Of a stretch of DNA of 64,000 nt, positions 55,190 through 64,000 are shown in pieces. Both the position numbers and the translations under genes were made by a program. The stretch covers positions 241,415,904 to 241,479,903 of the forward strand of contig CM077674.1 of the NCBI GenBank assembly GCA_039707655.1, in the 5' to 3' direction. The notes under the pieces are model-generated. The model did not search any database. It was not told the origin of the DNA and was given only the letters and a program-made list of their open reading frames with translations. Source of the stretch: Elymus sibiricus. Taxonomy: Eukaryota > Streptophyta > Magnoliopsida > Poales > Poaceae. Each line of letters starts with the position of its first letter. Position 1 is the first letter of the stretch.

Positions 55190-55880
55190 GGGCAGATATT
55201 GTAACAGAATAACTTGCGCTGCACCGTGTGGCATTGTCGTACTAACCTATCTTTTGTGTTTGGACTATTGCCCCTCCGTGTCAGCGCGAGGCCGAGCCGG
55301 GGGTCCCCCACGGCGAGCGGATGCGAGTCCGTGGGGACCCACCCGGCGAGGCTGATCCAGGAACGAGCCAGAGCAAGCGATGACATGGCGTGCCACAGCG
55401 TTTCATGTGGAGGCGAGTCCATCGCATGACTTGCCCCATTATCTATTTTAGGGGTAGGGGTGCGGTTTTGGTGGGAAACAGAATAACCAGCACTGCGCCT
55501 GTCAACCAAGCACACTGCCGCATCAGCGCGAGGCTGAGCCAGGAATGAGCCAGGGTAGGCGACGATGTGGCGTGCCGCGACGTCGCTTGCGGAGGCGAGT
55601 CCGTCGCATGACTTGGCCCATTATCAATCTTAGGGGTGGGGGTGCGGTTTTGGGAGGGGGGGACAGAATAACCAACGCCGCACTGTGTGGCATTGTCGTA
55701 CTGATCTATCTTTTGCGTTTGGACAGTTGCCCCTCCGCGTCAGCGCGAAACTGAGTTAGCGCAAGGCGAGGCCAAGCCATGAACGTGCTGGAGCAGGCGA
55801 GCCCGTCACATGACTTGTTACCGGAAGCGTACCGTCGGGATCGTTGGTGAGGCTGAGCCAAGAACAAGCCCACTTGACAT
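55190..55880. repeat. Diverged tandem repeat with CAGAATAAC / GTCAGCGCGAGGC motifs
   Basis: CAGAATAAC recurs at about 55205, 55481 and 55665. TGTGGCATTGTCGTACT occurs at 55227 and 55687; TCAGCGCGA-(G/A)-GC-GAG at 55283, 55525 and 55740; GGCGAGTCC(G/A)TCGCATGACTT at 55412 and 55593. Units of roughly 185-275 bp with indels. No coding potential. Confidence 0.65.
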
Positions 55881-56190
55881 GCTTAGGTGAGTCCGAGGCA
55901 TTTTTTATTATTATAAAATAAAACATAAAAAATAATGTATTGATTTATGTATTGGGCGTTTAGCCTTTTTTATATAAAAATTGTACCTTTGTGATAGTAC
56001 TAATCGAACTTACTGTCATTCATGTTAATTATTCTTCACAGTATGTAAAGTTGTGTGTAGTTATTTTGTTATTCTATTTAATTCTTATTGTTATTTTTAG
56101 TAACTTCCCGGAGATCGTGGGCTTTGCCCATTTTTTTCTCCCACGATCGTGGGCTTTGCCCGTTATGTTTCCTCCCACTCACCACTTCAC
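55881..56190. other. AT-rich spacer with a short tandem duplication
   Basis: AT-rich; GATCGTGGGCTTTGCCC occurs twice (56113 and 56145). Nothing else visible. Confidence 0.6.
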
Positions 56191-56399
56191 CTCATAACTT
56201 CCCCTTTCTCGTGGAGGAGTTTCTCGAAGCGATTTCTGCCCCTCTCCTCTCCCCCGTAGAAACCCCATTCTCCACTCTCGCTGCGGGACATCGTCTGACG
56301 GCTCGAACTATAGGAGAAGCTTGTGTGGTGTGGTGTTTCCCCTCCTCTCCCCTCCCCTCTTGATTTTGCTTTTTGTTTTGGTTTTTGGTTTTGATTTTG

Positions 56400-57600
56400 C
56401 TTGCGTCTAATTTGTTCCTCCCCTCCCGTCCTGGAAGTTTTTGCGAGGAGAAGCTTGGGTGGTGTGGTTTTTTCTGGCGAACGGCATGCGGGGCTCCGCC
56501 CAGAATGGTGTATTCAAAGGTTTGGTGGGAGTGCAAGAAGACGAGCATTTGGAGGCTGACCACGAGCTGGTGGTTGTGCTCCCATATTATGTCCTTTACG
56601 ACAAGTGTCCCATCCTTTTCCTGCTTGAGCCTCATTCTGGCCTTGCAGTCAGTCCTGAAAGTGGTTTTGTTCCTCTGCCTATCTGCCTCTGAAACCTTGG
56701 ATTCGTACTTTCCCTGGAAATTGCAATAAATGTACACTCTAGTGTCAACCTTAGAACCTTCCCTGAAAGCAAATCCCGCATGCTTTGCGTACACGTTGTA
56801 AAAATCCTTCGCTTGTTTAAAAGTTTCAAACTGCATCTCTATCCTTGGCAGGACGTAAGCGTAGATAGTAGGATACTGCACGTAAAAGACGGTAAAAGAA
56901 ATGTGAGATGGGTGGTCACACTACTATGCTATTTGTATAAACATTTTTTTTATATTTTATGCTTATCTAGAGGTTTACTTACATGTGTACAGGTCCTTGT
57001 CGCTTCCGGTGCCTACTGTTCACCCTGGAGTATGGGACTGGGTGGTGTCACCCTCGGTACATGCAGGAGCGCATCTCTTGGTGGAAGCAGTGTTGATGAA
57101 GCACTCCGCCTCTCATTGTATGGCCGTCGATGTGTATGCTTCACGGATGTGTTGTGATGTGGATCCTATCTATACAACTCATATCTGTTACTTTCCAGCC
57201 TCCTAGTTTGGTGAACATTGTTGTCTCTTTGGGGATGTCTTCCTGTCACAACCGCTTTTGTAGCATGCACAATTGATGTTGATGGCGCGACTGGTGGAAG
57301 CATGTGTGGCCTTGGCTTGCTGCTTGCGCCAGGGAAGCAAAACCTTGATGGTTTGGGATAATGTGGCTCTCGATGCACCCCGACAGTAGAAAAACTTGTT
57401 GCCCCCGTGACTGGTGCTTGCTGCAGAGCAGAAACGGATTGTGCATCCGCCGATTCTGGTGTAACTTCAAATCTACCTATAGAGTTGAAGTATCGAGGGG
57501 GTATGTCTGGCGTTACCCAACTCGGCGGTGCGTCATATCTGCTTGGTTCATCAAACCCAACCTGCGCTTGCCAGCTTGCATGTTTCTGCATTGTCATTCA
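56400..57600 (-). pseudogene. FAR1/FHY3-type DNA-binding fragment
   Basis: Minus strand. The 3' exon (from the acceptor TTTTACGTGCAG at 56876 down to about 56500) encodes YPTIYAYVLPRIEMQFETF, then FYNVYAKHAGFAFREGSK, YCNFQGKYESK, TDCKARMRL, WEHNHQLV and MLVFLHSHQTFE. These are the FAR1 DNA-binding domain with its two Cys and two His zinc ligands (WRKY-GCM1 fold). Upstream on the same strand a 143-codon frame (57597-57166, MTMQKHASWQAQVGFDEPSRYD) may be an earlier exon; between them frames are broken. The MULE-transposase and SWIM domains of FAR1 proteins are absent: after FEYTIL the sequence becomes unrelated. It could be a decayed FRS gene or a Mutator-type gene fragment. Confidence 0.65.
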
Positions 57601-57692
57601 ACATTTTTTTGAAATGTCAGTAACATCTTTTTGTTTGACCCGATGAGTGGAAAAATGCTAATGAATGAAACTTGTTCATCGATGTGTATCAA

Positions 57693-57905
57693 CATTTTTC
57701 ACTCAAACGGATGCATGCACATGTCATGTACCATTGGTAAATTTAACAACGAACTTACAGTACCAAGCATGTAATGATGTAATGAACTGATGCATATTTT
57801 TTTGTTTTCCACTCGAACTGATGCTTGCACCTGAGACGTACTATTAGTAACCTTAACATCCAACTTTTGTATCAAGTGGCAGGGGGTAATGAACTGATGC
57901 AAGCA
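57693..57905. repeat. Two-copy tandem repeat of about 108 bp
   Basis: TTTTTCACTC-AAACGGATGC ... TAATGAACTGATGCA (57693-57795) and the related TTTTCCACTCGAACTGATGC ... TAATGAACTGATGCA (57804-57901), with many substitutions. Related GAACTTACAGT words continue to 58000. Confidence 0.65.
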
Positions 57906-58250
57906 CATGGGGCATACTTCAGCTTCTGTATCATCGAACTTACAGTTGAATAGGGTATATGAATTATTTAAGTAGGACTAATGAACTTACAGTGGAACAT
58001 CGAACTGAGTGTGTCCACTTGTTTTAAATTTAATTTTGCAAGCAACTATTGTTCGAACTGAGCGATCTGAGCATGCTTTTTCTACAAATCACAGCAGGAC
58101 CATTGGACTGAGTGTGTGTTTTTGAATCATATGCAACACATTACCACAACTTTTTCAGATTGCAAATTCACCAGATTACAAGTGGGGGAAGAGGAATCAC
58201 CTAAAAACAAACGCTGCCAGATCTCTTGTCTTGGTCACTGATGGCGGCGT
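57906..58250. other. AT-rich spacer
   Basis: GAACTGAGTGTG-like words recur (58004, 58055, 58108). No gene recognised. Confidence 0.5.
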
Positions 58251-58319
58251 GGTCTTCTTGCTCGCGGTAATGGCGTGTTGGGATAATTTTTGCAGGCGGC
58301 GCCATTAATCCAGCCGGAA

Positions 58320-58620
58320 GGAGCTTGGGTGGTGGGGGAGGGGGTGCGGCTGCTGCTGCTGGTGTAGTTGATGGATCCGGCAGCGACCCTTCATGGCGTC
58401 ACGGCCTCCCTCGCTCCGGCTACCGCCGTCGCTCGCTTGTCCGCGACGAGACCCAAGGAGGAGGTGGGGAGGCGGCGGCTGCTAGTGGAGGGAATGGATC
58501 TGGCGGCGGAGGAGCGATCCTTCATGGCGACACAGGCTCCCTCGCTCCGGCTGCCGCCGCCGCTCGCTCGCCCATGATGGCTGCCTTCGGCGGTAGGAGG
58601 TGGGTTGGGTTGGGTCGCAA
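58320..58620. repeat. GC-rich two-copy tandem repeat, about 135 bp
   Basis: GGTGGGGGAGG-GCGGCTGCTG ... CCCTTCATGGCG-CAC-GCCTCCCTCGCTCCGGCT recurs about 135 bp later with GATCCTTCATGGCGACACAGG. It could be a 5' exon of the minus-strand FAR1-type unit or unrelated. A 116-codon + frame covers both copies and is Gly-rich without a domain. Confidence 0.55.
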
Positions 58621-58732
58621 CGAGCCGTGTCGGGTGTTCCTGTCGGGTACCTGTTGGCGCGTCACGCCCTTATAGGGGCTGATATTAATAGAATATTATT
58701 CTTTTACTAGTAACATAATAGTCATGTCCTAC

Positions 58733-58758
58733 ATGTATGTATGTATGTATGTATGTAT
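58733..58758. repeat. (ATGT)n microsatellite
   Basis: Six and a half tandem ATGT units. Confidence 0.9.
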
Positions 58759-58796
58759 CCTTAAAAAATTGACTAGAAAGGGTTAGGGATTTAATT

Positions 58797-60050
58797 TTCA
58801 TCGGGGTCATGAACACAAAAACTAACATATATATGATCAATTAGTTCACTAAAGATGTGGCGCTTCAATATGATTATTAAGTTCACTGAACATTACAAAT
58901 TTCAGGATGATGACGACTCATGTTTGTTGTGTCATGACGCACCGGAGGAAGATGTTGCACATCTTTTCTTCAATTGCCCATTCAGCCAAAGCTGCTGGGC
59001 GACTATGGGGATTAGTTGGCCGAATGATGATTGTAGGTTGCATCTGTTACATGCTGGCTTGGCAATGTGGGATGGACCCATGTTTGTGGAGGTGTTCACG
59101 GTTGCTGCTTGGAGGATTTGTAAGGAAAGAAACGATAAACTATTCAAAGGGTTACATCCTTCGGTGGACTCTTGGAAGGCAAGATTCAAGGACTTCGCTA
59201 TGCTGGTCCATAGGTCCAACCAAAACTTTGGAGCTTTCATCACTTCTCTGGTCGCCAACTTGTAATCTTGTTTCTTTTGTATCATAGATGTACTGACTCT
59301 CCCCCCAACCCCCTCCTCCTGTTGTAACATAAACTATATGGACTGTTGGACAGACTAACTTTTAATATAAAGTCAGTGGGAGCCTTTCCCACTGTCATCA
59401 GTTCTAAAAAAACATTACAAATTTCAACAACTATGTGACTGCTGAAGTTGAGAGTCAAAACCAAAACATTTCACACGGTTCAGTCACTGTGTGTGTTATT
59501 AAGTTCGATGAACATTGCTACTGAATATTTCACACGGTTTCATAATTAAAACCGTCTATGTTATTCAGTTCACGACTGAAAAACACACATTATAGACAGG
59601 CCACAACTCCATATTACATAATTGTAAATCAAGGTGCTTTATCAGTATATTTAGGCCACATCACCACATTGCCCAATTGTAAATCAAGGTCATAAACACA
59701 AAAACTAACATATATATGATCAATTAGTTCGCTAAAGACGAGTATCACAAATTTAAATAACTAGGTGGTTGGTGGACATGACGTAAAGTGAGGCCACAAC
59801 ACCATATATTGCATAATTGTAAATCAAGGTGCTTCATCAGTATAGTGAGGCCACAACACCATATTGCATAATTGTAAATCAAGGTCATGAACACAAAAAC
59901 TAACACATATATGTTCAACTAGCAGTGAAGATAAATGTCACAAATTTCAATAACTGGGTGGATGCTGCATATGAAGTATAGTGAGGCCACAACACCATAT
60001 ATTGCATAACTGTAAATCACATTACTAAATGAGTATCACAAATATAATAT
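58797..60050. repeat. Diverged tandem repeat interrupted by the LINE
   Basis: GGTCATGAACACAAAAACTAACA occurs near 58803, 59691 and 59880 (period about 190 near the right end). GGCCACAACACCATAT-TGCATAATTGTAAATCA occurs near 59599, 59653, 59793, 59849 and 59983. AT-rich and non-coding. Confidence 0.7.
58905..59410 (+). mobile_element. 5'-truncated LINE with 16-bp target duplication
   Basis: The same 16 bases (AACATTACAAATTTCA) precede (58889-58904) and follow (59411-59426) the insertion, which ends in an A run after TTCT. The body encodes the C-terminal end of a LINE reverse-transcriptase protein with the zinc-binding motif CLLCHDAPEEDVAHLFFNCPFS, then GISWPNDD and AAWRICKERNDKLFKG, stop at 59265. 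The ORF-initial residues upstream of 58905 come from the host DNA, so there is no real start. The 3' UTR has GTGGGAGCCTTTCCCAC, a perfect short inverted repeat typical of the region before the tail. Confidence 0.92.
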
Positions 60051-60070
60051 ATAGGGTAACACTATTCTGA

Positions 60071-60289
60071 GCGTGAGTGTAGAATAGCTTATTCTACACC
60101 CCCTAGTAACGCTATATACAAAATCTAGTAAAATGGTGTATAAAATGTAGTAATTCAAAAAATAATTTTTTTACTACCTAAGTTTGAAATTTACTACATT
60201 TTTCAAAAATTACTATGTTTTTTATACTGTGTTAATATATTTTGTATGTACCGTTACTGGGGTGTAGAAAAGCTATTCTACACTCACGC
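60071..60289. mobile_element. Fold-back MITE, about 219 bp
   Basis: The left arm from GCGTGAGTGTAGAATAGCTT (60071) is the reverse complement of the right arm ending at 60289 over about 50 bases with few mismatches, and the AT-rich centre also pairs, so nearly the whole element folds into one hairpin. A looser outer match (TAACACTATTCTG at 60057 against CAGAATAGTTATA at 60323) may extend it to about 60055-60335. No clear target duplication, so superfamily not assigned. Confidence 0.75.
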
Positions 60290-60304
60290 ACACACACAGC
60301 CGGT

Positions 60305-60330
60305 CTATTCTGCTAATATTAGCAGAATAG
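60305..60330. repeat. Perfect 26-bp palindrome
   Basis: CTATTCTGCTAAT followed by its exact reverse complement, adjacent to the MITE arm. Possibly the junction of two element ends. Confidence 0.85.
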
Positions 60331-60439
60331 TTATACTACACACACTTCCGAACTGCACGCTCAACGCGAGTGCACGGCATTGTTGAAGCAAGAGTACTGC
60401 AGTACTGAGACGAGTGACCCTCCCGTCGCAAAAAACTGC

Positions 60440-60906
60440 ACGCGACTTTTTCGGTACTGTTTTTGATCCAGTTTTTTAACCGGTCGGAACGAGGCGTGCG
60501 ATACGCCGTTGGAAAGCTATGGATTAGGCGCTACTTCGCCATGTAGAACACTTTTCGAGATTCATCACGGTTTAGGAGCAGATTCGAAAATTGTGCGGCG
60601 CACGATGAGTCACAGCAAGCGTATTTTCGTGATCTTTTCTAAACTGCTTGTCGGAATGAAGCAAATGAAACGCCGTTGGAAAGATATCATCGAGGCGCAA
60701 CTTTTTCATATAAAACACCCTCTCTAATTCCTTACGGTTTAAGAGAAGTTTTAAATTTACCAAATCGCGAAAATTCTGTTTTTCGAATTTGTGAGTTTTT
60801 CGGTACTGTTTTTGCTCCAGTTTTTTAACCGTTTGTCAAAACGAGGCGTGTGATACGCCGTTCGAAAGATATGGAAGAGGCGCAACTTTCATATGTAGAA
60901 CATGTT
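60440..60906. repeat. Diverged tandem repeat with TACGCCGTTGGAAAG motif
   Basis: ACGCCGTT(G/C)GAAAG(A/C)TAT recurs at about 60502, 60670 and 60854, and TTTTTCGGTACTGTTTTTG at 60448 and 60797. Each unit continues AGGCGC-ACTT-CATATGTAGAACA. Unit about 175 bp. The right end is cut by the LTR at 60907. Confidence 0.65.
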
Positions 60907-63900
60907 TGTAACACCCTGATTTTTGGCCCTTTCTTTTTCTTTTGGATTTCTTCGAATTTTTTATTTGGAACTTCTTTTTCCGTGGCTATGTGGTCTTAAA
61001 ACCTGGGGAGACCATCTCTTCTTCCTCTCCCAAGTAGCTTGTCACCCTCAAATCTATCCCAAGGCCATGTCATTTCCATCTTAGCCCATCCCCAATATTT
61101 ATTTGTTGGGAATATTCCTTTTTCTATTAAAGGAATAACCCTGTTAACTCTAGGTTGTGAAGCAACCTATATTTCTGCCATTCCAAAACTTCCCACAAAA
61201 TTCTCATAAATTCTTTGGATCGTATCTTCCACAAATATGTCAAAACCCATCCTTGCCTTGTTAAAAATAATTCAGGAATATTCATTTTCCATTCTGTCCA
61301 GAATGGCACTTTGTGAAGGAAGTGCTATTTAGCTTTTATTGATTGCCCTCAAAAATTTTGGGCACTCTCTCATATCCAAATTATTGCCACATGCCAAAAT
61401 TCAACTTCATTTGCCTAGTAAATCTTCCTCAGAAAATTTCCAAAGTTTCTGACCAGAGAGAAGCTTTGTGAAGGAAGTACTAGCTAGGCTTATCCAAATG
61501 AGTTGAAATTTTGGGAGATCATTCATATGATCAAATCATTGCTCTCCACCAAATTTATTTCCATCTAGCATACTATGTGAGCACACCTTCAAATCTTGGT
61601 TTCTGGTCACAATTTCAGTTTGTGAAGCAACTATATTTTATATTGCTTCAAAAATTCTTAAATTAATCCAGGACCTAAATATCCCTAAATAATGTGAGCA
61701 TGCAAAAACTCACATTATTTTGCCAAGCCATTTTCTCTGGAAAATTCCCCCAAGTTTCTGTCCAGTCAGGAGCATTGTGAAGGAAGTACCATTTATACTA
61801 ATCCAAATTGGATGAAGTTTTTATGGAACCCTCATATGCCCAAATCATCATACTACGCCAATTTTCAGCCCAATGCAAGCACCTATGTGAGTGGTACTTC
61901 CTGATCAAGTTTCTGGACCAGAATATGTGGTTGTGAAGCAACTATATTAACTACTGGTCCAAATCTCTTAAAAATTCACAGGCTCATAGTCCTTCCTACC
62001 CTAAACCTGTGTGACATCTTATTTGACCATTTAACCAAACCATTTTACCACAGCTATTGGTCAAAGTTTGCTACAGCAAACTTCCATCGACCTCTCCCAT
62101 CAACACAAAGTGCCTTTGGCCGAGCCATCACATCTATCGGACTGTATGTTGGAGGGACAACTCGGTAGACACCTTTTGGCAGACCCTCGTGCCCTCTCCT
62201 CGCCATGCCACGCGGTGACCACGCCGTTGGCATGCGTTTGGCGCGCTCCGCTCGTCGGCTAGCCTCGGGCCGCCTCTCCCCGCCCGTTTCCTCGCGTCCC
62301 TGGTGCCGTCCAGCGCCCTCCCCTGCTCCCTTGCCTCCCCGGACGGCCCTCCCCTGCTAGAAGCTCGCCGGACCTAGCCAAATCGACGGGCACGCATGCA
62401 CTGTGGCCGCCCGCGCGTGGTCCTCCCCCTGCCATCCCGCGTCCGCCTTTTCTGCCATCCCGCGTGCTGCCCCACTCCTCAGTCACTTCCCCGTCGCCAT
62501 CCAAGCTTGCACGCGTGCCTGGCCCCCTCACCAGAGCTCGTCCATTCGGTGGAGGCGGCATCCGGCCCGTGCCCCTCTTCCTCGGCTATTTAAGCTGCCC
62601 CGAGGCCTCCCGAGACCACCACCAGCCTCCCCTTCCTCCTCTAGCCCAGCCCAGCCACTCCATTTAGCTCGAAGAGCTCTCCCTGCCCTCCCATGGCCAG
62701 AGCTCGACCGCCAGACTCGGCTTAAATTAGAGCAACCCGGAGCTCTTCTCCTCGTTCTTCCACCTCGAGAGGACCCCCCAGATCCCTGCAGAGCCCCCCA
62801 TCACTTCGGTTCATCCCCGGGGTGCCTGTACGCTCGAAGCCAATCATGGCCGACGGCCTCCGCCGCGGGCGCCCGAAGCCGTAGCCGCCTCGGCCCCCTC
62901 GGCGTCCGCATCCAGCTGAGACGGGGGCGGCGCTTCCCTGCGAGCTCGCTGGTGCCTTCCTCTTGGCCGGGAGTGGCCGGAGCTGCCGGGGCGGTCGCCG
63001 GCCGTGCCCAGCCTCGCCTCCTCTGTCCGTCATCGGGAGGAAGAAGACACGCACGAGAGGAGAGAGAGAGAACCCAGCCGGCCCAACCTGTAAGTGAGAT
63101 AGACCCCGCGGCCCCACCCGTCATCCTCTAAATCCCGGGCCCGCGCGGGAGTAAGTGGAGGCGTATTTTCTTTAAATACGTTTTCTCTTACTGAAAACGC
63201 ACTCTGGTCCTTCTTCGTTCTAAAGTACGTTTTCTCTGTTTAAAAGCTCAATCTCAGAAATGCGCTTTCTGTTTTCAGCCGCCGGCCAAAATGGTTAGAT
63301 TGCGGGCGTTCACCCGTTAGCAGCAGAAATGAATAATTTTTATTTATTTTCTGCCTAACGAACGAACGGCCGTAACTCGGCAACCGTAACTCCGAATCAG
63401 GTGATTCCAAAGCCCACGATCTCAGTTCGTCGAGCCCGTTCCGATGGTATCATTTTCACTATGATGTAACACTGTGAAAATGACCGTTTTGCCCTTGCCC
63501 TTATTCAGCCCCCTCCGAGAGGGAAACTTTTCCGGCAATCTTTCCGCGGGTGTCTCCGCACTTCTCCCCGATGGTTCCTTCATCCCCAGGCAAGCCACAA
63601 TAGCCACTTGCATGATGGCATTGCAGTAGCCATGGTTTCCACTTGAATATTTAATAATTGTTTGCGCATTTAATTATTTTGTGAATGCTTCGAATATGCT
63701 TGTGAATCCATGCTCATTGCTTATGCCATGTTCATTTTCATCTAGTAAGTGTTATGATTAATTGCTAATGATATTCTTGTCATGTTTTATTCTTGTAATC
63801 ATTTCCGATGCTAGTGATACTGATATGCTCACATGAGTAGTTATGGTTTAATATGCACATACTTGTGATATTCATGATCATCCTTATGCCATGCTCATTT

Positions 63901-64000
63901 GTATCCCGTAGAATAAATGATTTATCATCGTTCCTATTATGTGGTTAAATGTTTATGTTGCCCATCCATGGTTACACTGATATCATGCTCATCTGCATTG
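60907..64000 (+). mobile_element. Third copy of the 4.4-kb LTR, truncated by the window
   Basis: Starts TGTAACACCCTGATTTTTGG and follows 48589-51700 closely, including CTATTTAAG at about 62585 in place of TATATA, the Pro/Arg-rich GC stretch (62100-63130), the ACCCGTTAGCAGCAGAAATG block and the CATGCTCAT-rich tail. Whether it is another solo LTR or the 5' LTR of a complete element lies beyond 64000. Frames up to 242 codons in the GC-rich part are not conserved in the other copies. Confidence 0.88.

Noticed and set aside
58855..58904. MWRFNMIIKF as the start of the LINE protein
   Set aside because: These codons lie in the host DNA and in the target duplication; the element begins at 58905.
62403..63131. 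242-codon frame in the third LTR copy
   Set aside because: Same GC-rich promoter-proximal part of the LTR; not conserved between copies.

Overview
The window looks like intergenic DNA from a large-genome grass, most probably of the wheat/barley tribe (Triticeae). The reasons are an Athila-type Ty3/gypsy element closely resembling wheat Sabrina (LTR start TGATACGTCC, PBS complementary to the 3' end of tRNA-Asp), two CACTA transposons, a Sirevirus-type Ty1/copia derivative, 4.4-kb LTRs, a truncated LINE, MITEs and no intact ordinary gene. Family names come from recalled features, not from a search.

Layout. 1-7640: gene-poor DNA made of diverged duplicated blocks, microsatellites and a 69-bp minisatellite. 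7640-29009: a CACTA transposon (CACTA-1) whose right end is at 29009 and whose left end I cannot find. It carries a broken multi-exon gene on the + strand (about 7.66-23.11 kb) of the plant Ptta/En/Spm transposase type. A second complete CACTA (CACTA-2, 10928-20688, TSD GAC) sits inside exon 5 of that gene, and a 4.4-kb solo LTR (23963-28364) sits in its GGGCC-rich 3' part. 29010-54046: a Sabrina-like gypsy element on the minus strand, cut in its integrase by CACTA-1. It contains a 15.1-kb LTR element (31446-46538), which contains a 9.8-kb Sirevirus-like element (34313-44106, perfect TSD GCGCG). Its 5' LTR contains another solo LTR (48589-53021). 54047-60906: older low-copy-looking DNA with tandem repeats, a FAR1-type DNA-binding exon on the minus strand, a 506-bp LINE end with a 16-bp TSD, and a fold-back MITE. 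60907-64000: a third copy of the 4.4-kb LTR, cut by the window edge.

What works together. Only one long ORF in a recognisable context is intact: the 690-codon ORF at 39919-41991 in the Sirevirus-like element. It takes the place where pol would be expected, behind a gag with one nonsense codon. The element keeps all cis signals (LTRs, PBS, repeated AGGGGGAG tracts, PPT) and carries many short TCGGT-N3-ACCGA palindromes in the LTRs and in the leader of the 690-codon ORF. It would need pol supplied in trans.

Order of events inferred from nesting: Sabrina-like first; then CACTA-1 into its integrase, the 15.1-kb element into its pol region and the solo-LTR parent into its LTR; then CACTA-2 and another solo-LTR parent into CACTA-1, and the Sirevirus-like element into the 15.1-kb element.
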